Shown here: piece after piece, positions 1 through 6,982 of the stretch
Layout: each line of letters begins with the position of its first letter
Numbering within the stretch: position 1 is the stretch's first letter
Translations under genes and position numbers: made by a program
Notes under the pieces: generated by a model
Database searches by the model: none
Told to the model about the DNA's origin: nothing
What the model saw: the letters and a program-made list of their open reading frames with translations, nothing else
NCBI GenBank assembly: GCA_030705695.1
Contig: JAUZPX010000016.1
Coordinates: 1-22,381, forward strand
Origin: Bacillota bacterium
Lineage (GTDB): Bacteria; Bacillota; Clostridia; Oscillospirales; Acutalibacteraceae
Direction of reading: 5' to 3'
Length of the DNA stretch: 22,381 nt

Positions 1-422
1 AGCTTTGGGAAGAAAAAGAAATAGGTTCCCAATCTCAAAATAGATTTTTCGCAGGGAACATCACGGCGATATACATCAATCTGATATGAAAGAATCATAA
101 ATGTATAGAAACTGATTCCAATCGGAATGTATCGCACCCACTTAAAGTAAACAAGTAAGGCAATGTTTCCGATTATTGTAAACCAGAACCAAAATTGTTT
201 TATACGGTTATTCTTAATTTTGCCCGAAAAAAGCCTGGATAAAATATAGTTTACAATAACATCAAGTGCAAGAATTACAGTCTGCGTCCAGGATCCCAAT
301 CCATAGAACAATATGCTCCCTGCCAGAAGTACATAGAGTTTAAACTTTTTTGGCACACCATAATAAAAAATCAGTAAGATAGGAAGAAAGGCAAAAATGA
401 AGGTTAAGTTGGGGAATGTCAA
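1..422 (-). CDS. MBOAT-family (AlgI-like) O-acyltransferase, N-terminal part
   Basis: This is the first ~140 codons of a reverse-strand gene that leaves the window at base 1. The translation begins TFPNLTFIFAFLPILLIFYY after the initiator and contains two or three hydrophobic segments. It then has the block PIGISFYTFMILSYQIDVYR, which closely matches the PIGISFYTFQxLSYxIDVYR signature of AlgI/DltB-type membrane-bound O-acyltransferases. Such enzymes move acetyl groups onto exported polysaccharides. An in-frame stop lies upstream. No ATG is available, so the start is taken as the TTG at 422-420, preceded by a purine-rich AGAGG about 10 nt away. The family call is secure; the substrate cannot be told. 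The catalytic His lies beyond the edge. Confidence 0.8.
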   Translation of the reverse strand, partial: MTFPNLTFIFAFLPILLIFYYGVPKKFKLYVLLAGSILFYGLGSWTQTVILALDVIVNYILSRLFSGKIKNNRIKQFWFWFTIIGNIALLVYFKWVRYIPIGISFYTFMILSYQIDVYRRDVPCEKSILRLGTYFFFFPK

Positions 423-595
423 TTCTTTGTATCCTCTCGTGAAATGAATTTCGCATATTATTTCTATTTATTTATACGCATACGCAAAAATGCAAACCTC
501 ATATGGTGTTACCATACAGGTCTTTCCTGCGCACTTTTTACACATTTTAGCATAAAACCTTATATTTTGCAATTTATTATATTAAAATTATTCAT
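423..595. other. AT-rich intergenic stretch with no recognised gene
   Basis: Very AT-rich spacer between the MBOAT gene start and the XRE gene end, both on the reverse strand. It should hold the MBOAT promoter and the XRE terminator, but I see no convincing hairpin with a T tract. The small forward reading frame starting at 444 has no ribosome site and no recognisable features. Confidence 0.4.
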
Positions 596-796
596 TTATT
601 TTTCATCAGATAATCCCAACATATAATCAAGACTCACTTTATAAAATTTTGCTAATGAAATAAGAACCGATATTGGGATATTTTCCTGCCTTTCATATTT
701 TGAATACCCTGTTTGAGACATGAAAAGTATTTTTGCAACTTCATTTTGACTTAAATCAGCATCTTCTCTTAAATCCTTTATTCGTTTATACGGCAC
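596..796 (-). CDS. Small XRE-family HTH transcriptional regulator
   Basis: The product has 66 residues and consists of almost nothing but one helix-turn-helix domain. It opens PYKRIKDLREDADLSQNEVA and continues through the recognition-helix region MSQTGYSKYER to a C-terminal DYMLGLSDEK, typical of single-domain XRE (lambda repressor-like) proteins of Firmicutes. An upstream ATG at 841 gives a longer reading frame. The GTG at 796 is preferred because GGAAGGGG sits 5 nt before it and because family members start just before the KRIKDLRED segment. A TATAAT at 835-830 (reverse strand) and a 20-bp palindrome at 862-881 lie upstream, which would fit autoregulation. The regulated genes are unknown. 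It resembles the regulator at 20638-20856. Confidence 0.8.
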   Translation of the reverse strand: MPYKRIKDLREDADLSQNEVAKILFMSQTGYSKYERQENIPISVLISLAKFYKVSLDYMLGLSDEK

Positions 797-861
797 AGAA
801 TCCCCTTCCTTCAACATTAAGATGTTAATATTATACATCAACTTTTTTGCAATAGTTTAAA

Positions 862-881
862 TGAACACCGTGCGGTGTTCA
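862..881. promoter_or_regulatory. Perfect 9-bp inverted repeat, candidate operator
   Basis: The sequence TGAACACCG TG CGGTGTTCA is a perfect palindrome with 9-bp arms and a 2-bp centre. It lies about 27 bp upstream of the TATAAT (835-830) of the reverse-strand XRE gene, where a -35 element or repressor site would be, and about 120 bp before the forward promoter of the cohesin-like genes. It stands out against AT-rich surroundings. No T tract follows on either side, so it is not a terminator. Binding by the adjacent XRE protein is inference. Confidence 0.55.
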
Positions 882-1003
882 AAAATTTCAAAATTGAGTT
901 TATTACATTATAAAACTACGATTTATAGATTTTTTAATTAAAAATAAAGTATTTAAGTATCAATAAAAAGGAAAAAAATTCATTATTTGTTGTTTGTTGT
1001 ATG

Positions 1004-1032
1004 TTGTTTTTTTAAAAAAAGAATGCTATAAT
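1004..1032 (+). promoter_or_regulatory. Sigma-A type promoter of the cohesin-like gene group
   Basis: TTGTTT at 1004-1009 and a perfect TATAAT at 1027-1032 are separated by 17 bp. This is ideal spacing for the vegetative sigma factor, and the pair is about 40 bp upstream of the ATG at 1074. Confidence 0.65.
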
Positions 1033-1073
1033 ATTCAAGCACATAACAATGAAATAATGAGGAGTTTTGCCTT

Positions 1074-1730
1074 ATGTCAATAAAAAAATACTTTTACATG
1101 GTAAAAAGAACGCCCAAACAAAGGTGTTTGATTTTAACAGCAATTATCGCATGTATGGCGATTATTTTTGCAGGCTGCCAAACAATAGGTTCGGGGCAGT
1201 CAAGCAATGTATCTTCTGCTCAAAGCGGCAGTTCTTCCGTTTCTAAAACGGCTACTCAGCCGCCTACATTGTCAACAGCAAGCGGCTCGGGTTATGTTGC
1301 AAACGGTACCGCAGTAAAAAAAGGTCAAAAGGTTCAATATACATTATATTTGCAGGCAGGGCCCAAAAATGTTGTTGGAATGCAGGCATATGTTTTGTAT
1401 AATTGCGATGTTTTGAAGTATTCAGCCAGCTCATTCCCGATTTTAACAGGAGCTGTTAATGAAAATGCGCAAAACGGCAAGCAGGGTGAATTTAATTTCA
1501 ATTGTTCAAACATTAAAGGATTTAGTTTTGTTTCGGGCGGAGCAGCTGTTGTGTTGACATTCGATGTCATTGCCGACGGAACGATTAGTATTAGCCCTGA
1601 CATCCAGGAATGCTATTGCGATAACGGCAGTTCAAGTGATTTGAGCGGAAATTGGGGCGATTTTGTAATTGATAATAAAATTGTAGCATCAGGAGTAAAA
1701 GCAGAAAACCAGATTAAGATTATTGGATAA
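1074..1730 (+). CDS. Lipoprotein with C-terminal cohesin-like domain
   Basis: 218 residues. A basic N-terminus and hydrophobic segment (about 18-34) end in IIFAGC, a lipobox-like site with Cys35, so the mature protein is probably lipid-anchored outside the membrane. Phe at -3 is not the commonest residue. A Ser/Gln/Thr linker (about 36-68) leads to a beta-rich domain of about 150 residues with KKGQKVQYTLYLQAG, VLYNCDVLKYS, FNCSNIKGFSF and VVLTFDVIADG. This order resembles cohesin or cohesin-like domains, which bind dockerins. The domain is nearly the same as that in the next gene, with an identical end VASGVKAENQIKIIG, so the two arose by duplication. A GAGGAG ribosome site precedes the ATG. 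The cohesin assignment is from pattern memory and is moderately sure; partner binding is inferred. Confidence 0.7.
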   Translation: MSIKKYFYMVKRTPKQRCLILTAIIACMAIIFAGCQTIGSGQSSNVSSAQSGSSSVSKTATQPPTLSTASGSGYVANGTAVKKGQKVQYTLYLQAGPKNVVGMQAYVLYNCDVLKYSASSFPILTGAVNENAQNGKQGEFNFNCSNIKGFSFVSGGAAVVLTFDVIADGTISISPDIQECYCDNGSSSDLSGNWGDFVIDNKIVASGVKAENQIKIIG

Positions 1731-1740
1731 ATAATAAACC

Positions 1741-1764
1741 GTCGGAATAAACTCCGACTTTCCT
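1741..1764 (+). terminator. Weak hairpin between the first two cohesin-like genes
   Basis: GTCGGA (1741-1746) and TCCGAC (1753-1758) form a 6-bp stem with a 6-nt loop, followed by TTTCCTCTTC. The T tract is interrupted, so this is more likely a partial terminator or a 3'-end stabiliser than a full stop. Confidence 0.4.
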
Positions 1765-1785
1765 CTTCAGAAAAGGAGCTTTACA

Positions 1786-2775
1786 ATGTCAGATACAAAT
1801 GACTTTGAAGAAAATCAAGAATTTAATCTTGATGATAATAAGGAAGATGATTCCGAAGGTTCAGCGGATGCTCAAACGGAATCTGAACCAGAATCGAAAG
1901 AAGAATTACCCACTGAGCCTCAAACAGAGCCGCTGAAAAAACCTGCTCAAACAGAAGCGGAAAAAAAAGAATTTCCGTGGAGAAGTATTGTTTTTGGTGT
2001 TGCGGTTATTGTTGTTTTTGTTGTAGGGTGGCTGGTAACAAGCCAAAAACATTTTAGTGAAACTACTACAATACCTGTCTCGGCAACCACAACGGCGACC
2101 GAGACCGCAACTACATCTAGCTTAACATCCTCAGCATCAAGCCTAACAAGCAGTGTATCGTCTTCTTCTGGGAATAATGTTGTATCAACAGCAAATAATG
2201 TTCCGACACAAGCGGCAACCAAACAAGTAACGTCTAAGCCTGTTTCTTCGTCTCAAAGTGTGAGCTCGACAGTTTCAAAAGCTCCGACTCAAAAGGCAAC
2301 TCAAGCTGCAACTCAGCTGCCTACATTCTCAACGTCAAGCGGATCGGGTTTTGTTGCAAACGGTACAGCGGTTAAAAAAGGTCAAAAAGTACAATATACA
2401 TTGTATTTAAAGGCAGGGCCAAAAAATGTTGAGGGATTTGAGGCTACTGTTTTATATAATGCAAATGTCTTGAAGTATTCAAGTAGCTCTTTCCCGATTT
2501 TGACAGATGCTTTGGAAAACCATTTTCAAAACGACAATGAAGGGGAGTTCTTCTTCAATTGTTCGAATGTTACCGGATATAATTTCTTGTCAGGCGGAGC
2601 AACAGTTGTGTTAACTTTTGATGTTATCGCCAACGGAACGATAAATATTACTCCTGACATTAAGGAGTGTTACGGTGATAACGGCGGAACAAGCAATTGG
2701 CTAGATTATATTGTTGATAATAAAATCGTTGCATCGGGAGTAAAAGCTGAAAATCAGATTAAGATTATCGGATAA
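1786..2775 (+). CDS. Single-pass membrane protein with Ser/Thr linker and cohesin-like domain
   Basis: 329 residues. Residues 1-65 are very acidic (Asp/Glu/Gln/Pro) with no signal peptide and are presumably cytoplasmic. KKEFPWR precedes one membrane helix (about 67-84, SIVFGVAVIVVFVVGWLV), giving an N-in, C-out topology. An outside Ser/Thr/Val/Gln-rich linker (about 90-180) carries a cohesin-like domain (about 181-329) with KKGQKVQYTLYLKAG, VLYNANVLKYS, FNCSNVTGYNF and VVLTFDVIANG. The domain is very similar to that of the preceding lipoprotein, while the anchor is entirely different, so one domain is displayed by two anchoring modes. AAAGGAG lies before the ATG. A dockerin-type partner is plausible given the amylase at 11222-13702, but binding is inferred. 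Confidence 0.7.
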   Translation: MSDTNDFEENQEFNLDDNKEDDSEGSADAQTESEPESKEELPTEPQTEPLKKPAQTEAEKKEFPWRSIVFGVAVIVVFVVGWLVTSQKHFSETTTIPVSATTTATETATTSSLTSSASSLTSSVSSSSGNNVVSTANNVPTQAATKQVTSKPVSSSQSVSSTVSKAPTQKATQAATQLPTFSTSSGSGFVANGTAVKKGQKVQYTLYLKAGPKNVEGFEATVLYNANVLKYSSSSFPILTDALENHFQNDNEGEFFFNCSNVTGYNFLSGGATVVLTFDVIANGTINITPDIKECYGDNGGTSNWLDYIVDNKIVASGVKAENQIKIIG

Positions 2776-2790
2776 TTAATTATAACAAAC

Positions 2791-2822
2791 AAACCGCCGG
2801 TAAAGCTTCACCGGCGGTTTTT
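2791..2822 (+). terminator. Rho-independent terminator after the second cohesin-like gene
   Basis: AAACCGCCGGT (2791-2801) pairs perfectly with ACCGGCGGTTT (2810-2820) around an 8-nt loop, and the run of T reaches 2822. It is a strong GC-rich stem only 20 bp before the next start codon, so the third gene is either read through at reduced level or has a separate promoter that I could not identify. Confidence 0.8.
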
Positions 2823-2842
2823 AGGAAAAAGGAGCATCGGTT

Positions 2843-3391
2843 ATGTTAGATAAGCATGACTTTGAAACACAGGAAATCTCTCTTGAAAACAGCAAGAAAG
2901 ACAATTCAGAAAAGCCGTACGGCGATTCGTTTTACGAAACAGATTTAATAGAAGATCCGCAGGATAAACTGTCTGAAAAGCTGCAAAAAACTTCGGAAAA
3001 ACTTAAAAAAGATATTCCGTGGCAAATGATATTTATTATTGCGGCGGCAGCTATTGTTGTTGCTCTTGTCGGGTGGCTTGTTTTTGACGCAATAAGCCTA
3101 CATAATTCAAAGCAAGTACCTGCTGTGTCAGCAACAACTGTTTCATCAGAGTCCGTTAACACATCAAGCCTTAACAGTACATCATCTTCGGATGAAAATA
3201 AGGCTGTATCACCGACAAAAATCCCAACTCAAGCTGCAACGTCGGCAGCAGTTTCATCCAATTCTTCCGATGTGTCTCAGTCATCTTCGTCACAAAGCTC
3301 TGACAGCAGCCAATCATCAAGTTCTCAGGCATCTTCTTCACAAACATCGTCAACCGATTCTGCAGTAGCGTCTGCAACGGTGGTTGAGTAA
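2843..3391 (+). CDS. Membrane-anchored Ser-rich protein; paralogue lacking the cohesin-like domain
   Basis: 182 residues with the same plan as the preceding protein. An acidic, Lys-containing cytoplasmic segment (1-55) starts with a similar DKHDFETQEISLENSKKDNS stretch. KKDIPW leads into a membrane helix (about 61-82) ending VGWLVFD. An outside linker follows that shares motifs with its neighbour (PTQAATSAAVSS) and becomes almost pure Ser/Gln (about 143-172). The frame then stops at STDSAVASATVVE, and no cohesin-like domain follows. The 73 bp to the next gene contain no remnant of it. It is therefore either a naturally domainless surface protein or a paralogue that lost its domain. AAAGGAG precedes the ATG. 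Function unknown; surface location is inferred from topology. Confidence 0.65.
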   Translation: MLDKHDFETQEISLENSKKDNSEKPYGDSFYETDLIEDPQDKLSEKLQKTSEKLKKDIPWQMIFIIAAAAIVVALVGWLVFDAISLHNSKQVPAVSATTVSSESVNTSSLNSTSSSDENKAVSPTKIPTQAATSAAVSSNSSDVSQSSSSQSSDSSQSSSSQASSSQTSSTDSAVASATVVE

Positions 3392-3464
3392 GTATTGCAA
3401 AAGGTCCATACTTGTAAAGAAATTATTTATCATATATTTTGCAATAATAAGGGAGCGTTGCATT

Positions 3465-4226
3465 ATGAAAGATTTCCCGATTTTGGAGTTTGACGAAGAC
3501 CGCAATTCATTTATAAAGCCACAAAATATTGTTGAACGTCAGGACATTGCGGAATGCTGTGTACTTTGTTTTTTCGCGGAAGCAATCGAAACAATTCTTT
3601 CTGAATATGAGCATAGGATTATTACTTATTTTCATACGGAATCTTTTAACCCTCCCGTATATGAGCTTACATTTAAACGTAAAAAAGTGGTGCTGATACA
3701 GGCAGGAGTAGGAGCACCCACGGCAGCAGGACAGATTGAGGATCTTGTTGCATTGGGCTGCAAAAAATTCATTGTTTGCGGAAGCTGCGGAGTTCTGGAA
3801 AAAGAAATTGCCGTGGAGCATCTTATTATTCCGACATCCGCTGTCCGTGACGAGGGAACGTCCTATCATTATGTTGCTCCATCCAGAGAGATGATTGCCG
3901 ACAATTTAGCATTACAAAGCATTGAAAATATTTTAAATTTAAATTTTGTACCGTATATAAAAGCAAAAACATGGACAACAGACGCTTTTTACCGAGAAAC
4001 AATCGGAAAAATCAAACAGCGAAAAAGCGAGGGCTGTGTCACTGTTGAGATGGAGGCATCAGCTTACATGGCGGTTGCTCAGTATTTGGGAGTGACTCTT
4101 GGTCAAATATTGTATGCGGGAGATAATTTAGGCGGAGATATCTGGGACAGCCGTGAGTTTACAAAACGCAGCGAAGTTCGTGAATTTGTGCTTAGATTGG
4201 CACTAGACTCGGCATTGGCTCTGTAA
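3465..4226 (+). CDS. Nucleoside phosphorylase family protein (uridine/purine type)
   Basis: 253 residues, the usual size for the PNP/UDP phosphorylase superfamily, which splits nucleosides with phosphate in salvage. Family features are a glycine-rich phosphate-site region (QAGVGAPTAAGQIEDL, about 79-94), KFIVCGSCGVLEK (101-113), RDEGTSYHY (128-136) and VTVEMEASAYMAVA (192-205), whose Met-Glu contacts the ribose. A reading frame opens upstream at 3384, but the ATG at 3465 is preferred because GGGAG precedes it by 9 nt and the upstream stretch overlaps the previous gene. A terminator hairpin lies just past the stop. Whether it acts on uridine, purine nucleosides or another substrate cannot be settled here. 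Confidence 0.85.
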   Translation: MKDFPILEFDEDRNSFIKPQNIVERQDIAECCVLCFFAEAIETILSEYEHRIITYFHTESFNPPVYELTFKRKKVVLIQAGVGAPTAAGQIEDLVALGCKKFIVCGSCGVLEKEIAVEHLIIPTSAVRDEGTSYHYVAPSREMIADNLALQSIENILNLNFVPYIKAKTWTTDAFYRETIGKIKQRKSEGCVTVEMEASAYMAVAQYLGVTLGQILYAGDNLGGDIWDSREFTKRSEVREFVLRLALDSALAL

Positions 4227-4243
4227 TATACCGTGATAATCTG

Positions 4244-5776
4244 TTATGATGTGTGAACATCAGGTTTTTTTCTGCGTTTTCTTACAAAGGATTTAATCCA
4301 GTTAATCTCTTCTTTTTTAATTCCTCTGAAAATCAGCATAAAAAGAACATATAATAAAATTATTATAACAATTTGCAAAACAGTATGACTATTAAAAAGC
4401 CGAGTAACTAGTGCAGCGGCAGCGCCAACGCATATAAGTGGTTTTAGTATCCAGTCTATAACGTTTAGATGAACTTTTGCTACTTTAATCAGCCGCATCA
4501 TTGAAAGCCCAGAATTTACAATAGCACTTATAAACATTACAGTTATAAGTCCTTTTATTCCGTATTTCGGAACTAAAAAGAAAATCAGCGTGACTCGCAG
4601 CACGGAATCGATAATATTGTATGAAAGATAATGCAACTGTTCATTTAGCCCTTTCAGCATTCCGTCTACAACTGAATCAAGATAGACAAGCGGAACAATA
4701 GGTGCCAGAATGCCGATATAAACACCTATATCGCTGCTTCCATATATAAGCTGACCGAGCTGTTTGGAAAGAGCAAAGAAAACACCTGCTGTGGGAATAG
4801 AGAAAAACAGCGCAATTCTGAAGATTCTTGTTGCCATATATGAAATACCTTTTGTATGATTATGTGCTTTTGCCTCGGACATTTCAGGAATCATGAGTTG
4901 TGAGAACGAAAAAAGAAATACCGACGGAAAAAACAAAACTGGCATAACCATACCTGTTAGAATACCGTAATCGGAGAGAGCCGTTTTTTCAGAGACACCG
5001 TATTTTTTAAATCCAACGGGAATAAGTGCGTTTTCGATCATAGAAAGCCCCGAGCGCAAAGTAGAACTAAGCGTGACAGGTATTCCGATCGAGAGCGCTT
5101 TTTTTATAAACCCTGGTGCAGGCGCAGGCTTTTCGGAAATTTTTCTAATATCGAGTTTATATAGAGCGTAGGAGTAAAAGCTTGATGCTACCTCTGCTAC
5201 AGTTGTTCCGATGACAATGGCACAGCACGCAAGCTCAACGCCTCCGCCTGAAAAGCTACTGATAATAATGACAAAAACAATGATTTCCAAAAGCTGCTCG
5301 ATAAGCTGTTCACTGGCGGTTTTAATCACCGTTCTTCGAGCAAAAAAATAGCCGCGAAAACAAGCGGAAACAGCCATAAAAGGCAACCCTGGGGCAAGTA
5401 TTTTTAAAGAAAGTACCGCACGTTTATCGTGAAGAAAACCAATACTTATAGGCACAGAAAAGAAATAAAGGCAAACTCCTGCTGCACAGCTTAAAATCAG
5501 GCTTGTAAAAAAGCATTTTCTAAGAATTGTTTTTACTGCCCCTCGTTTGCCTGTGGCAATGCAGTCGGTAACAAGGCGTGTAACAACCAAAGTGATACCT
5601 GATGTTGAAACGGTGGCAGCAAAGAAATATACGGTACCGATAAGGCTGTAAAGCCCAATGCCTTCGGCGCCGATTTTATTTGACATAAAAACACGAAAGC
5701 TAATCCCGATAGTTCGGGTAATCAGCGATGTAGCCGTTAAAAATGCAGCATTTAGAAAAAAGACTTTCTTTTTCAC
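4244..5776 (-). CDS. SpoVB-like polysaccharide/lipid flippase (MATE/MOP superfamily)
   Basis: About 510 residues, almost entirely hydrophobic with roughly a dozen or more membrane helices, matching SpoVB/MurJ-type flippases of the MOP superfamily. The N-terminus KKKVFFLNAAFLTATSLITR and the following GLYSLIGTVYFFAATVSTSG are typical of the SpoVB branch, which is involved in spore cortex peptidoglycan assembly. Other members of this superfamily export capsule or wall precursors. The GTG at 5776 is chosen over the ATG at 5782 because GGGGGA touches that ATG but lies 6 nt before the GTG; the difference is two residues. It is convergent with the phosphorylase gene (17-bp gap). The superfamily is sure; the sporulation role is inferred. 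Confidence 0.8.
   Translation of the reverse strand: MKKKVFFLNAAFLTATSLITRTIGISFRVFMSNKIGAEGIGLYSLIGTVYFFAATVSTSGITLVVTRLVTDCIATGKRGAVKTILRKCFFTSLILSCAAGVCLYFFSVPISIGFLHDKRAVLSLKILAPGLPFMAVSACFRGYFFARRTVIKTASEQLIEQLLEIIVFVIIISSFSGGGVELACCAIVIGTTVAEVASSFYSYALYKLDIRKISEKPAPAPGFIKKALSIGIPVTLSSTLRSGLSMIENALIPVGFKKYGVSEKTALSDYGILTGMVMPVLFFPSVFLFSFSQLMIPEMSEAKAHNHTKGISYMATRIFRIALFFSIPTAGVFFALSKQLGQLIYGSSDIGVYIGILAPIVPLVYLDSVVDGMLKGLNEQLHYLSYNIIDSVLRVTLIFFLVPKYGIKGLITVMFISAIVNSGLSMMRLIKVAKVHLNVIDWILKPLICVGAAAALVTRLFNSHTVLQIVIIILLYVLFMLIFRGIKKEEINWIKSFVRKRRKKPDVHTS
4247..4271 (+). terminator. Terminator of the phosphorylase gene, inside the 3' end of the opposing flippase
   Basis: TGATGT (4247-4252) and ACATCA (4257-4262) form a 6-bp stem with a 4-nt loop, followed by GG and seven T residues. 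It overlaps the last codons of the reverse-strand flippase gene. Confidence 0.6.
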
Positions 5777-5943
5777 GGACATTCCCCCATGTCCATACCT
5801 ATGCGTCTTAAAACAAAATAAGTAGTTAAATAAGAGATTTAAGTTTTATTCGTTTTTATATTCTTTTTTGACATTATATTTACATGCTCTTCGTATAAAA
5901 TATAAGTTGATTTATTGTAAATAATTGGAGGGAGCATTGTTCC

Positions 5944-6816
5944 ATGAAAGACTTTTTGATTGTTACCGATATGAATTCCGATATCATGCCAGATGTGGCA
6001 CAATCACTTGGTGTAAGAGTTTTGCCAATGCCTTATATTATGGATGATGTTGCCTATGAAAACAAGCTTGGTGATCCGGGGATCGACATCAAGGAGTTTT
6101 ATAATTTAATCCGTGCAGGGAAATTAGCTACAACTATTCAAAGAAATCCTACAGAGTATGAGGAGCTTTTTTCTAACTTATTGAGTGAAGGTAAAGACGT
6201 TTTATACCTTTGCTTTTCTGCGGCTCTTTCAGGGAGTTATACTTCGGCAAAACTTGCAGAGAAAGAAATAAACGCAAAATTCAAGGAAAACAAGCTGATA
6301 GTTCTCGATTCTGAGTGTATGTCTTTAGGGCTTGCACTATTAACGTACCATACCGTAATGAAAAAGCGGGAAGGATTGTCGATCGATGAAGTTGCTAACT
6401 GGGTTTTGGAAAACCGCAAAAAGCTAGTGCATATTGTTGCGGTAGACGATCTGTTTCATTTTATGCGCGGCGGTCGTGTTTCGGCAACTGCTGCGGTTGT
6501 CGGCTCAGCTCTAGGAATCAAGCCAATTTTACACATTGACGATAAAGGCGCTTTGGTTCCGACCAATAAAGTTCGTGGAAGAAGACAGTCTCTTGATTTT
6601 CTTGTAAAGACAATGGAAGAAAGAACTATCGATCCCGGAAAACAGGTGGTATTCATTTGCCATTCAGATTGCGAAGAGGACGCAAAGTATGTTGCTAATG
6701 AAATTCGCAAACGATGGGGAAACAAAGAAATTTACATCGGATATATCGGTCCTGTAATCGGCTCTCATACGGGAACGGGCACGGTATCGCTGTTTTTTAT
6801 GGGAAATTATAAATAA
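5944..6816 (+). CDS. DegV family protein (fatty-acid binding, FakB-like)
   Basis: 290 residues, full length for the family. It begins with the strand DFLIVTDMNSDI, then has TTIQRNPTEYEELF at the position of the TSQPS-like motif that holds the fatty-acid carboxylate. SAALSGSYTSAKLA follows, with the second-domain signature LFHFMRGGRVSATAAVVGSALGIKPIL and a late GPVIGSHTGTGTVSLFFMG. DegV proteins bind a fatty acid; those paired with FakA present it for phosphorylation. No FakA-like gene is in this window. GGAGGGAG lies 9 nt before the ATG. A TTGACA at 5868-5873 lies upstream, but its spacing to the nearest TATAAA (20 bp) is poor, so the promoter is not called. Confidence 0.88.
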   Translation: MKDFLIVTDMNSDIMPDVAQSLGVRVLPMPYIMDDVAYENKLGDPGIDIKEFYNLIRAGKLATTIQRNPTEYEELFSNLLSEGKDVLYLCFSAALSGSYTSAKLAEKEINAKFKENKLIVLDSECMSLGLALLTYHTVMKKREGLSIDEVANWVLENRKKLVHIVAVDDLFHFMRGGRVSATAAVVGSALGIKPILHIDDKGALVPTNKVRGRRQSLDFLVKTMEERTIDPGKQVVFICHSDCEEDAKYVANEIRKRWGNKEIYIGYIGPVIGSHTGTGTVSLFFMGNYK

Positions 6817-6887
6817 AGCTTCTAAAATTGACTTAAACAAGGGCTTGCTGAAAACAACTTTCACAATCTGTTTGTTACTTAGTAAAA

Positions 6888-6926
6888 ATTCAGGTAATGA
6901 CGTAAAAACTTTAACTTTGCCTGAAT
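6888..6926 (+). repeat. Long imperfect hairpin in the leader of the hydrolase gene
   Basis: ATTCAGGTAA (6888-6897) pairs with TTGCCTGAAT (6917-6926), with one G-T pair, and the intervening bases can form a further short TAAA/TTTA stem. No T tract follows, so it does not look like a terminator. It sits 57 bp before the hydrolase ATG; a role in mRNA processing or stability is possible. Confidence 0.4.
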
Positions 6927-6982
6927 ATTCGGCGAAGTCCGGCATAAGATTTAATATTGGTTATTTTTTGAAGGACTGTATT

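Noticed and set aside
444..626. Forward 60-residue reading frame in the AT-rich spacer
   Set aside because: It has no ribosome site, low-complexity hydrophobic/aromatic composition typical of AT-rich noise, and it overlaps the end of the XRE gene.
862..881. LexA (SOS) box
   Set aside because: Gram-positive SOS boxes have GAAC and GTTC separated by about 4 bp; here they are 10 bp apart.
3171..3377. Reverse frame opposite the Ser-rich linker of the third surface protein
   Set aside because: Arises from the skewed Ser codon composition of the forward gene; no start signal.
2843..3464. Frameshifted cohesin-like domain after the third surface protein
   Set aside because: The short downstream stretch shows none of the VQYTLYL, VLKYS or VVLTFDV blocks, and the phosphorylase gene begins at 3465.
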